The position numbers were made by a program, and so were the translations under genes. Positions 7,831 to 16,263 of a stretch of DNA of 64,000 bases are shown here, piece by piece. The notes under the pieces were generated by a model. The model did not search any database. It was not told the DNA's origin and saw only the letters and a program-made list of their open reading frames with translations. The first letter of the stretch is position 1, and each line of letters begins with the position of its first letter. Source of the stretch: Flavobacteriaceae bacterium D16 (GTDB lineage Bacteria > Bacteroidota > Bacteroidia > Flavobacteriales > Flavobacteriaceae); contig JAJTJC010000036.1 of assembly GCA_021295155.1 (NCBI GenBank), forward strand, positions 186,001 through 250,000, read 5' to 3'.

Positions 7831-8628
7831 ATGAAAATAGCAATAATCGGAACCGGAAATCTGGGTAAATCCATAGCCAAAGGGATCCTGCACAGCAACG
7901 GGGCCACTCAAATGTATCTCACCAAAAGACACCCTGAAAGTATCCGAGATTTTGAAAAATACGGCAATGTCAAAGTCACTGCAGACAACAGGGAGGCAGT
8001 AAACAATTCAGATATCCTGATCTTCGCAGTGCAGCCAGGTCACTTCAGTGATATACTCGAGGAAACAAAGGATCTACTTACAGATAAGCATGTTATTATC
8101 TCTACCATTACAGGATTCAGTATAAGCAAGATTGAAAGCCTTATTGGAAAAGAGCATTTTATTATACGGAGTATGCCTAATACAGCGATTTCGGTCGGCA
8201 AGTCCATGACCTGCCTTTGCGGTAATGAAGCTGGTCAAAAACGAATAGAACTGGCGAAAGCCATTTTTAACCGGATGGGGCATTCCCTTGAGATTCCGGA
8301 AGAACAAATGCAGGCTGCCACTGTAATCTGTGCCAGCGGCATTGCCTTCTGGATGCGCCTGATACGGGCTACAACCCAGGGTGCTATACAACTCGGGTTT
8401 GATGCCCGGGAAGCTTCGGAGCTGGCTATGCATACCTGTGATGGGGCCGCTGGACTATTGATAGCCTCTGGCAACCATCCGGAACAGGAAATAGATAAGG
8501 TTACCACTCCCATGGGGTGTACCATTCAGGGGCTGAATGAGATGGAGCATCAAGGCCTATCTTCTTCCCTGATCAGGGGTATTGTGGCTTCATTTGAAAA
8601 GATCAATGAGTTCAAGACCAATTCATAG
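7831..8628 (+). CDS. proC: Pyrroline-5-carboxylate reductase
   Basis: A 265-residue enzyme starting MKIAIIGTGNLGKSIAKG (NAD(P) Rossmann motif). SMPNTAISVGKSMT and the C-terminal signature around SPG-type residues, here TTPMGCTIQGLNEME, are characteristic of ProC. It reduces pyrroline-5-carboxylate to proline. Its place between argC and argD inside the arginine operon is notable because proA and proB are absent here, so P5C must come from enzymes encoded elsewhere. Gap to argD is 20 bp. Confidence 0.92.
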   Translation: MKIAIIGTGNLGKSIAKGILHSNGATQMYLTKRHPESIRDFEKYGNVKVTADNREAVNNSDILIFAVQPGHFSDILEETKDLLTDKHVIISTITGFSISKIESLIGKEHFIIRSMPNTAISVGKSMTCLCGNEAGQKRIELAKAIFNRMGHSLEIPEEQMQAATVICASGIAFWMRLIRATTQGAIQLGFDAREASELAMHTCDGAAGLLIASGNHPEQEIDKVTTPMGCTIQGLNEMEHQGLSSSLIRGIVASFEKINEFKTNS

Positions 8629-8648
8629 TATACAAACGGCTTAGGAAA

Positions 8649-9776
8649 ATGAAAATATTTGATGTTTATCCGCTTTACAAAGTTACTCCGGTATCAGCCA
8701 GGGGTATCACTATTACGGATGATCAGGGAATAGAATATCTTGATTTTTACGGGGGTCATGCCGTTATATCCATTGGTCACTCGCATCCTACCTATGTAAA
8801 ACGGTTAAAGTCGCAATTAGACAAGATGGGCTTTTACAGTAATTCTGTAGCTAATCCGTTGCAGGCAAGCCTGGCTGCAAAACTCACCAAAATGGCCCAG
8901 TGTGAACAATATCAGTTATTCTTGTGCAATTCGGGGGCTGAAGCGAACGAGAATGCTTTAAAATTAGCTTCTTTCCATACAGGTAAATCCCGGGTAATTG
9001 CCTTTCATAACAGCTTTCATGGGAGAACATCCGCAGCTGTTGCCGTCACGGATAATCCTAAGATCAATGCACCTCTGAACAGCCAACATCAGGTTACTTT
9101 TCTGGATTTTGATGATCAGGAATCCCTGAAAACCGAATTATCCAAAGGCGATGTGTGCGCGGTGATCCTGGAAGCCATTCAAGGCGTTGGCGGACTGGAC
9201 CAGCCTTCACCCTCATTCTATCATTTCCTGGCTGATTGTTGTAAGAAATACAATGTAATGTTGATAGCTGATGAGGTACAATCGGGATTCGGGCGCAGTG
9301 GAAAATTCTTTGCATTCCAGCACTACAAGGTAGAGCCCGATATTATTAGCATGGCTAAAGGGATGGGAAATGGGTTTCCAGTAGGTGGGATTCTCATCCA
9401 TGAAAAGATCAAGGCCTCTTTCGGTATCCTGGGAACCACATTTGGAGGCAATCACCTGGCATGTACTGCTGTACTGGCGGTACTGGAAGTCATGGAATCC
9501 GAAAACCTGATTGCTAATGCTGCTGCTTTGGAAAGCTATTTCAGGGAAGAAGCCGCCAGGATATCCCAGGTTAAGCGGGTAAAAGGACGTGGTCTAATGC
9601 TGGGCCTTGAGTTTGATTTTAAAGTGGCCAGCTTACGGGAAAAACTGATCTATGATTACCATATATTTACAGGTGGTGCAAAGGATAAATTTGTGTTGCG
9701 GATTCTACCCTCACTGGGCGTAACCCAGGATGAACTCTATAAGTTTTTTGTCGCTCTTAAAGCCGCTCTTTCATGA
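8649..9776 (+). CDS. argD: N-acyl-ornithine aminotransferase
   Basis: A 375-residue class III PLP aminotransferase. NSGAEANENALKLA (about residues 94-107) binds the cofactor phosphate, ADEVQSGFGRSG carries Asp208, and MAKGMGNG carries the Schiff-base Lys237. It converts N-acyl-glutamate semialdehyde to N-acyl-ornithine with glutamate as amino donor. Slightly shorter than E. coli ArgD (about 406), as is usual in Bacteroidota. It overlaps the next gene by 4 bp (ATGA). Confidence 0.93.
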   Translation: MKIFDVYPLYKVTPVSARGITITDDQGIEYLDFYGGHAVISIGHSHPTYVKRLKSQLDKMGFYSNSVANPLQASLAAKLTKMAQCEQYQLFLCNSGAEANENALKLASFHTGKSRVIAFHNSFHGRTSAAVAVTDNPKINAPLNSQHQVTFLDFDDQESLKTELSKGDVCAVILEAIQGVGGLDQPSPSFYHFLADCCKKYNVMLIADEVQSGFGRSGKFFAFQHYKVEPDIISMAKGMGNGFPVGGILIHEKIKASFGILGTTFGGNHLACTAVLAVLEVMESENLIANAAALESYFREEAARISQVKRVKGRGLMLGLEFDFKVASLREKLIYDYHIFTGGAKDKFVLRILPSLGVTQDELYKFFVALKAALS

Positions 9777-10708
9777 AACATTTTACCTCTGTTTTGGATA
9801 TCCCCTCCCTGGAGGATTGGCTTAGCGAAGCAAAGGCTTTAAAGCAGCATCCTCGAAAGCATGTGCATTTGGGTGAAGGTAAAACGCTTGGGCTTTTGTT
9901 CTTCAATAATAGCCTGAGGACTCGTCTCAGTACCCAGAAAGCTGCATTGAACCTGGGGATGGATGTAATGGTGATGAATTTTGGAAAAGATGGCTGGGCA
10001 TTGGAATTTGCTGATGGTACGGTTATGAATGGAAATAATGCCGAGCACGTTAGAGAAGCGGCCCGCGTAGTTTCTCAGTATTGCGATATTTTGGGGATCA
10101 GGGCTTTTGCCCAACTTCAAGACAGGGAATTTGATGAATCGGAACCGGTACTAAATGGATTCCTGGATCATGTTAGCATCCCAATTGTCAATCTGGAAAG
10201 TGCTCTGGAACACCCCCTGCAATCTCTGGCTGATGCACTGACGCTCGAGGAACATCGCACTAAAGCAAGACCCAAAGTTGTGCTTAGCTGGACACCACAT
10301 CCCAAACCCCTGCCGCATGCTGTAGCGAATTCCTTCATCAAAATCATGCAGCGCATGCCGGTAGACCTCTCTATTGTGCATCCTGAGGGTTATGACTTAA
10401 ATAAAGATATCGTTGGACCTACACCCGTATTATTCAACCAGGAAGAAGCACTGGAAGGAGCAGATTTTGTTTATGCCAAAAGCTGGAGCAGCTATCAGCA
10501 CTATGGTCAGGTACTCACTGAGGATCCTGAATGGATGGTTAGCCTGGAAAAACTTAAGGGTGCAAAATTTATGCATTGCCTTCCTGTAAGACGAAATGTG
10601 GTGGTGGCAGATACGGTACTGGAAAGCAAACAATCACTGGTTATAGAACAGGCCAATAATCGAACCTATGCAGCCCAATTGGTTCTGAAGAAACTATTGG
10701 AACAATAA
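9773..10708 (+). CDS. argF': N-succinylornithine carbamoyltransferase
   Basis: A 311-residue transcarbamylase. The carbamoyl-phosphate motif is SLRTRLS (residues 47-53) rather than the STRTR of ordinary ornithine transcarbamylase. The 75-92 segment around WALEF and NNAEH is typical of the acetyl/succinyl-ornithine subfamily, as are HPLQSLADALT and HCLPVRRNVVV. Trp75 and Ala90 align by number with Trp75 and Pro90 of the Bacteroides fragilis succinyl enzyme. The acetyl-specific Xanthomonas enzyme has Glu92 at that place, and published mutants of that Glu to Ala, Ser, Pro or Val gain succinyl specificity. Ala90 therefore predicts N-succinylornithine as substrate, giving N-succinylcitrulline. The motif is seen; specificity is inferred. 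Confidence 0.9.
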   Translation: MKHFTSVLDIPSLEDWLSEAKALKQHPRKHVHLGEGKTLGLLFFNNSLRTRLSTQKAALNLGMDVMVMNFGKDGWALEFADGTVMNGNNAEHVREAARVVSQYCDILGIRAFAQLQDREFDESEPVLNGFLDHVSIPIVNLESALEHPLQSLADALTLEEHRTKARPKVVLSWTPHPKPLPHAVANSFIKIMQRMPVDLSIVHPEGYDLNKDIVGPTPVLFNQEEALEGADFVYAKSWSSYQHYGQVLTEDPEWMVSLEKLKGAKFMHCLPVRRNVVVADTVLESKQSLVIEQANNRTYAAQLVLKKLLEQ

Positions 10709-10714
10709 TATATC

Positions 10715-11494
10715 ATGACCCCAGAGCTGAGCATTGTTAAAATTGGCGGTAACGTTATTGAGAACCCAGGAGAATTACATCAGTTCCTTGAGCTTTTCAG
10801 TGCCCTGAAAACTCCTAAAGTGCTGGTTCATGGTGGTGGTAAAAAAGCAACAGAAGTTGGTCAAAAACTAGGATTCACTTCTAAAATAGTTGCCGGCAGG
10901 CGTATCACTGATCCTGACAGCCTGGACGTGGCCCTTATGGTATATGCAGGTCTGGTCAACAAAAAAATAGTAGGTAGCTTGCAGGCCATGAACTGTAACG
11001 CCCTGGGTTTAAGCGGTGCTGATGCTAATCTCATTCAGGCTTATAAAAGACCCATAACCAACATTGATTTTGGTCTGGTAGGAGACATTGAAGTAGTAAA
11101 CGCTAAAGCTCTGAACAACTTTCTGGACATGGGTACGGTTCCCGTTTTTTGCGCCATAACACACGACCAAAAAGGGCAAATGCTCAACACCAATGCAGAC
11201 ACGATAGCTTCTGAATTAGCAATTGCGCTGAGTACAAAATTTAAGGTGACGCTGTATTATTGTTTCGAAAAACAGGGTGTCCTATATGATAAGGATGATG
11301 ATAAATCTGTGATCCCGAATATCGATTGGCCTTTATATCAGGAACTAATATCAAAAAATGTTATATCAGATGGGATGCTACCCAAAATGGAAAACAGCTT
11401 CAGGGCTTTAAAATCGAAAGTAAAGCGCGTCTGTATTGGTAATACAAAAATGCTGCAATCGGCACCTGGACTGTATACAACCCTTACCTTATGA
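10715..11494 (+). CDS. argB: N-acyl-glutamate kinase
   Basis: A 259-residue amino-acid kinase. The N-terminus IVKIGGNVIENP and the VLVHGGGKKATEVGQKLG loop bind ATP and substrate, GRRITDPDSLDVALMV follows, and SDGMLPKMENSFRAL is the usual C-terminal motif. It phosphorylates N-acyl-glutamate (N-succinyl-glutamate if the argF' prediction holds). Only 6 bp separate it from argF' and it overlaps argE by 4 bp. It lacks the long N-terminal helix of arginine-inhibited hexameric kinases. Feedback control may therefore act elsewhere, for example through the leader upstream of the operon. Confidence 0.92.
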   Translation: MTPELSIVKIGGNVIENPGELHQFLELFSALKTPKVLVHGGGKKATEVGQKLGFTSKIVAGRRITDPDSLDVALMVYAGLVNKKIVGSLQAMNCNALGLSGADANLIQAYKRPITNIDFGLVGDIEVVNAKALNNFLDMGTVPVFCAITHDQKGQMLNTNADTIASELAIALSTKFKVTLYYCFEKQGVLYDKDDDKSVIPNIDWPLYQELISKNVISDGMLPKMENSFRALKSKVKRVCIGNTKMLQSAPGLYTTLTL

Positions 11495-12576
11495 AAAGTG
11501 AAATTCAAATACTGACGGATAAAGCCCTTGAATTACTCAAGGAACTTATTTCCACCCCCTCCTTTTCAACTGAGGAAGAAAGGACCGCTGAAATCATTGT
11601 GCTATGGCTAAATGAATTTGGTATACCAGTGAAGAAATGGCACAACAATGTATATGCCTTCAATAAATACTTCGACCCTTCAAAACCGACGCTTTTACTT
11701 AATTCGCACCATGACACGGTAAAGCCTAACAAGGCCTATACCCGAGATCCTTTTCACCCACATATTGAAGATGGCAAACTCTACGGGTTGGGAAGCAATG
11801 ATGCTGGTGGAAGCCTGGTATCGCTCCTGGCAGCCTTTGTTCATTTTTACAATTGGGAACACCTCAGTCACAACCTGATTGTGGCGGCTACTGCAGAAGA
11901 AGAGATAGCAGGTTCTAAGAGCCTGCGGGGTTTGCTTGCCCATTTACCAGAGATTGAGGTGGCCATAGTTGGGGAACCTACCTTAATGCAGTTGGCTGTA
12001 GCCGAAAAAGGACTGATCGTTTTTGATGCTGAAATCCGGGGAACACCTTCGCATGCAGCGCATCCAAATAACAATAACGCCATCTACAACAGTGTTGAAG
12101 TTCTGGAATGGTTTAAGAACTACAGGTTTGAAAGGGTTTCCGATGTGCTCGGAGAAGTAAAGCTCACTGTAACACAAATCAGTGGAGGCTCACAGCATAA
12201 CGTGGTTCCTGCCAAAATAGATCTGGTAATCGATACCCGGGTTAATGATTGTTATTCCAATGAAGAAATTGCTGAAATCCTGGCAAGAGAAGCACCTTGC
12301 GACATCAAGCCGCGTTCACTACGCCTCAATTCCTCTTCGATTAGCCAAGACCACATGCTGGTGCAGTCCGGGATAGCATTGGGAAGAGAGACCTATGGCT
12401 CACCAACATTATCAGACCAGGCAGCCCTGGATTGCCAGTCGCTGAAACTTGGGCCAGGCGATAGTACACGTTCTCATTCTGCAGATGAATTCATCTATGT
12501 TCGTGAAGTTGAGGAAGGCATTCAACTCTATATTCAATTATTGAAAAAGTTTCTGGCAAAAGAAAAAACATCATAA
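11491..12576 (+). CDS. argE: N-acyl-citrulline/ornithine deacylase, M20 family
   Basis: A 361-residue M20 zinc hydrolase. Metal and catalytic motifs appear in order: SHHDTVKP (His and Asp), GSNDAGGSLVSL (Asp ligand), TAEEEIAG (Glu base and ligand) and the dimerisation-domain segment GTPSHAAHP. In Bacteroidota the transcarbamylase works on acylated ornithine. This enzyme should therefore release the acyl group from N-acyl-citrulline rather than from ornithine. It follows argB with a 4-bp overlap, and argH starts 37 bp downstream. Confidence 0.88.
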   Translation: MKSEIQILTDKALELLKELISTPSFSTEEERTAEIIVLWLNEFGIPVKKWHNNVYAFNKYFDPSKPTLLLNSHHDTVKPNKAYTRDPFHPHIEDGKLYGLGSNDAGGSLVSLLAAFVHFYNWEHLSHNLIVAATAEEEIAGSKSLRGLLAHLPEIEVAIVGEPTLMQLAVAEKGLIVFDAEIRGTPSHAAHPNNNNAIYNSVEVLEWFKNYRFERVSDVLGEVKLTVTQISGGSQHNVVPAKIDLVIDTRVNDCYSNEEIAEILAREAPCDIKPRSLRLNSSSISQDHMLVQSGIALGRETYGSPTLSDQAALDCQSLKLGPGDSTRSHSADEFIYVREVEEGIQLYIQLLKKFLAKEKTS

Positions 12577-12613
12577 TTCGGGTCATACCGATATCACAAC
12601 AAAATACCACAAT

Positions 12614-13900
12614 ATGAAACTATGGGATAAGGGGCAAAGCACAGATAAAAAAATTGAGGCATTCACGGTTGGAAAAGACCGGGAACTAGACCTGATCCTG
12701 GCTAAGTACGATGTGCAAGCATCTATGGCTCATGCACAAATGCTGGCAAAGGTAGGACTCGTTTCTGCCGAAGAAGGAGATGCTCTCCTAAAAGAACTCC
12801 GAGCAATAGCAAAATCAATTGACGAGAGTAAGTTTACCATAGAAAAGGATTTTGAGGACATGCACTCTAAAATAGAATATCTCCTTACGGAAAAACTTGG
12901 GGATACTGGTAAAAAAATACATACCGCTCGCTCCCGAAATGATCAGATCCTGGTAGCCATGCAACTTTATCTGAAGGATGAAATAGAGTCCCTGGAGAAG
13001 GCAGTATCCGACTTATTTAAACTATTGATTCAACTGGCAGAGACCCATCAATCAGTTCTGCTGCCCGGTTATACGCATTTACAAATTGCAATGCCTTCAT
13101 CTTTCGGTTTATGGTTTTCCAGCTATGCCGAAAGCCTGATTGACGATGTCTATCTGCTAAAAGCAGCACAAAAGGTAACAGACCAAAACCCTATGGGAAG
13201 TGCAGCTGGTTACGGGAGTTCATTTGACATTGACAGGTCATATACCACGGACTTAATGAATTTTAAAACCATGAAGTATAATGTTATTGCTGCTCAAATG
13301 GGACGGGGCAAGGTAGAAAAGACCCTGTCTTTTGCAATAGCAAGTCTGGCTGGTACGCTGAGTAAGCTCGCTATGGATTGTTGTCTTTATATGAGCCAAA
13401 ACTTTAGTTTTATTTCATTTCCCGATCAATTAACCACAGGAAGCAGTATCATGCCTCATAAAAAGAATCCAGACGTATTTGAACTGGTACGGGCCAATTG
13501 TAACGTATTACAGTCCCTTCCTAATACCCTGCTGCTGCTTACCAGCAACTTGCCCAGCGGATACCACCGCGATTTGCAATTATTAAAAGAAAACATGCTG
13601 CCTGCACTGGAGACCCTGAAAAGTTGCCTGGAAATCACAACTTTCAGTATGGAACAAATTGAAGTTAAAAAGGATATACTGGAAGACCCCAAATACGATT
13701 ATCTCTTTAGTGTAGAAAACCTCAACGAACTCGTTAAACAAGGATTACCCTTCAGAGATGCTTACAGGAAACTGGGAGAAGAAATAGGTAGTGGAACGTA
13801 CCAGCCCAACAAGAAAGTGGACCATACTCATGAAGGTAGTATAGGGAACTTGTGCCTGGAGCAGATTGCCCAAAAAATGGATCGGGCACTTGAAGGATAA
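12614..13900 (+). CDS. argH: Argininosuccinate lyase
   Basis: A 428-residue fumarase/aspartase-superfamily enzyme. HTARSRNDQ (first conserved region), PGYTHLQIAMP and the signature GSSIMPHKKNPD are clear. It splits argininosuccinate to arginine and fumarate, the last step of the operon. It is a little shorter than the E. coli enzyme (457). No strong terminator follows in the 67 bp before the BLUF gene, so read-through is possible. Confidence 0.94.
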   Translation: MKLWDKGQSTDKKIEAFTVGKDRELDLILAKYDVQASMAHAQMLAKVGLVSAEEGDALLKELRAIAKSIDESKFTIEKDFEDMHSKIEYLLTEKLGDTGKKIHTARSRNDQILVAMQLYLKDEIESLEKAVSDLFKLLIQLAETHQSVLLPGYTHLQIAMPSSFGLWFSSYAESLIDDVYLLKAAQKVTDQNPMGSAAGYGSSFDIDRSYTTDLMNFKTMKYNVIAAQMGRGKVEKTLSFAIASLAGTLSKLAMDCCLYMSQNFSFISFPDQLTTGSSIMPHKKNPDVFELVRANCNVLQSLPNTLLLLTSNLPSGYHRDLQLLKENMLPALETLKSCLEITTFSMEQIEVKKDILEDPKYDYLFSVENLNELVKQGLPFRDAYRKLGEEIGSGTYQPNKKVDHTHEGSIGNLCLEQIAQKMDRALEG

Positions 13901-13967
13901 GTTTAATTTTGGAGCAGGGGGATCTCTTAAAATTTTGTACTTTTCGTAGTACTAACCAATTATTAAA

Positions 13968-14405
13968 ATGTTTGCACTCGTATACAGGTCAAGGGCCATT
14001 CCCGGTTTTGGCAGGGTACAAATACAGGAAATGCTTGAAAAGGCCCGTCCTTACAATTTAGAACAGGGTATTACCGGATGTTTGCTTTACCATCAGGGAG
14101 AGTTTTTACAATATCTTGAAGGAAATCAGATTCAAGTACTGCAGCTTTTTGACAAAATAAAAAATGACCAGCGACATACCGATATGGAGCTGATATCCCA
14201 TGGTGAACGCCCCAAAAGGTGGTTTAAGGACTGGGAAATGGCCTTTGAAGACTTTTACGGAGATAATGACCAGATTGCCTATATGAAATTGCTGGTCGAA
14301 AACCACCTTGATGAATTAGGAGAAAGTATTTCTGATCCGGCGGTGAATTCCTTTTGGGAACATGTAAGCCGTATGCTAAGCGGGGATTTACTCGCTAATC
14401 CATGA
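13968..14405 (+). CDS. BLUF-domain blue-light sensor
   Basis: A 145-residue protein made of one FAD-binding BLUF domain (residues 1 to about 95) and a short helical tail. Tyr6, Asn30 and Gln48 keep the exact spacing of the photoactive Tyr-Asn-Gln of AppA (24 and 18 residues). ITGCLLYHQGEFLQYLEG and the WEM near Trp89/Met91 complete the family pattern. With no fused output domain it probably acts through a partner protein, which is not identifiable from neighbours. It runs convergently into the pseudouridine synthase gene with 4 bp between stop codons. Confidence 0.92.
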   Translation: MFALVYRSRAIPGFGRVQIQEMLEKARPYNLEQGITGCLLYHQGEFLQYLEGNQIQVLQLFDKIKNDQRHTDMELISHGERPKRWFKDWEMAFEDFYGDNDQIAYMKLLVENHLDELGESISDPAVNSFWEHVSRMLSGDLLANP

Positions 14406-14409
14406 TCCC

Positions 14410-15249
14410 TTACTGAATCATATTTAGGTTGATTACTTCCTGAGCGGTGAGATGCCTCCAATGTCCACGAGGGAGGTCTTTTTTGGTCAGGCCTGCGAAA
14501 ATAACACGATCCAATTTTATTACGTCATATCCCAGGTGTTCAAAAATACGTCTCACGATTCTGTTCCTTCCACTGTGTATCTTAATCCCCACTTCTCGCT
14601 TAGGTGCATTTTTGATATAGCTAACCTCGTCTACTACAACGGGACCGTCTTCAAGATGCAGTCCTTCCCTGATTGATTTCAAATCTTCCGAACTGAGGTT
14701 TTTATTTAACTCCACATGGTAGATTTTACGAACACCATGTTTGGGATGCGTAAGTTTTTTCGCCAGGTCCCCGTCATTGGTGAACATTAATAGTCCCGTG
14801 GTATTGCGGTCTAATCGGCCTACCGGAAGCAAACGAGCTTTCGATGCATTAGACACCAACTCCATAACGGTGCGCCTCCCACGCTCATCACTGGTAGTAG
14901 TGATGAAGTTTTTGGGCTTATTGAGCAGGATATACTCTTTCTTTTCAGGATTGAGAAGGCGGCCATCAAAACGTACAACATCCCCTGACTTTACCTTATG
15001 CCCCATTTCGGTTATTGGTTTCCCATTTACGGTAACATTGCCAGCAGCGATATAGGTATCGGCCTCCCTGCGGGAACAAACACCACTGTTGGCCACATAT
15101 TTATTCAATCTGATAAGTCCAGAATCTGAAGCTTGCTTTGCTTGTCCACCCCGGGGCTTTGCTGAAGCCTTTGAAGGTTTTCGACCTCCTGGTTTGCCTT
15201 TATAGTTCTGACTTTTGGCTGATTTGTATTTCCCCCTGGATTTTTCCAT
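14410..15249 (-). CDS. rluB: 23S rRNA pseudouridine synthase, RluB/RsuA family
   Basis: A 279-residue enzyme. A Lys/Arg/Gly-rich disordered N-terminal extension of about 43 residues precedes an S4 RNA-binding domain (IRLNKYVANSGVCSRREAD, about 46-64). The catalytic domain has LLPVGRLDRNTTGLLMFT with catalytic Asp147. The basic N-terminal tail is common in Bacteroidota members. RluB modifies U2605 of 23S rRNA in E. coli, and the exact site here is inferred. It is transcribed alone toward the BLUF gene. Confidence 0.88.
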   Translation of the reverse strand: MEKSRGKYKSAKSQNYKGKPGGRKPSKASAKPRGGQAKQASDSGLIRLNKYVANSGVCSRREADTYIAAGNVTVNGKPITEMGHKVKSGDVVRFDGRLLNPEKKEYILLNKPKNFITTTSDERGRRTVMELVSNASKARLLPVGRLDRNTTGLLMFTNDGDLAKKLTHPKHGVRKIYHVELNKNLSSEDLKSIREGLHLEDGPVVVDEVSYIKNAPKREVGIKIHSGRNRIVRRIFEHLGYDVIKLDRVIFAGLTKKDLPRGHWRHLTAQEVINLNMIQ

Positions 15250-15300
15250 TGCATTGAATTAAGGAGGCAAAGGTAAGCAATACTGTCGGTTCTCTCGATT

Positions 15301-16263
15301 TTAACGGGGATTATCCTCTTCAGTCTTTAAGGTGGTTTGCCTTTCCCGATTGAGATGAAGTTGCGTTATATCTGGCCTTGAATAATGCCCTGCGGGATCA
15401 AAATTTTGCCGTTCTTGATAGACCTTATTGATATCCAGGTTTGCATATTGTATTCCTTCATAATCTACTATGGGTTCCAGGATCCATTCTCCATCAGGTC
15501 CGGCTACACAGGAGCCTCCATTGGCCAGATTCACCGGCGTATTCTTTTGTAAAATATCGAAGTGTGGCGTGTCTTCTGGGAAGTCAGACTGCCGCATCAG
15601 CGAAGAAACCGAAATAACATAGCTGCGGGATTCCCTGGCAATAAACCGGGTAATATCTTGTGTATTGTTCAGGTTGCCCGGCCAAACAGCAACATGCAGA
15701 TTTTCCCCCTGGGCATACAATGACGCTCTGGGCAAGGGCATCCAGTTCTCCCAGCAATTCAGTCCGCCCACAGTAAATTGTTTTAAGGGATGAGTTAGCA
15801 ACCCATGACCATCACCAGGGGCCCAGGTTAAACGTTCATCGTAGGTGGGTTGTAGTTTCCTGTGAACGGATCCTATTTTACCGTTTGAATCAATGTAAAC
15901 CAATGAGCAATACAAGCTATGACCTCCCCGATCTTTTGGTCGTTCAATAATACCCAGGTATACTGCCAAATTGAGCCTTGCAGCCAGATCACAGACCTGG
16001 TCAAGTTCTCCTGCCTCCAGGGTCACCGCATTGTGCATATAATGGGCATGCAATTCCTTATTTATCTTCAAATCCCAACCAGCACCGTTGGTGTAAGCCA
16101 GCCAAAACGGGTAACCAGGTAGAAAAGCCTCCCCAAAAACCAGCAATTCCGTTTTATTAGAGGCTGCCTCCTCCATGCAATGGAGAACCTTTTGCAGGGT
16201 AGCTATCTTATTGAGCCAAACCGGGGCAATCTGGGCCAAACCTACTTTAAGGAAATTTTGCAT
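15301..16263 (-). CDS. Nitrilase (carbon-nitrogen hydrolase)
   Basis: A 320-residue member of the nitrilase superfamily with the full catalytic triad: Glu45 in VFGEAFLPGYP, Lys136 in HRKLQPTYDERL, and Cys170 in GGLNCWENWMP. HRKLxPTxxERLxW and CWENxMP are typical of true aliphatic/aromatic nitrilases rather than amidases. It would hydrolyse a nitrile to acid and ammonia, with the natural substrate unknown. Its ATG overlaps the stop of the UbiA gene by one base (TGATG), so it is translated from the isoprenoid operon mRNA. That is unexpected for a nitrilase and may hint at a substrate. Confidence 0.88.
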   Translation of the reverse strand: MQNFLKVGLAQIAPVWLNKIATLQKVLHCMEEAASNKTELLVFGEAFLPGYPFWLAYTNGAGWDLKINKELHAHYMHNAVTLEAGELDQVCDLAARLNLAVYLGIIERPKDRGGHSLYCSLVYIDSNGKIGSVHRKLQPTYDERLTWAPGDGHGLLTHPLKQFTVGGLNCWENWMPLPRASLYAQGENLHVAVWPGNLNNTQDITRFIARESRSYVISVSSLMRQSDFPEDTPHFDILQKNTPVNLANGGSCVAGPDGEWILEPIVDYEGIQYANLDINKVYQERQNFDPAGHYSRPDITQLHLNRERQTTLKTEEDNPR

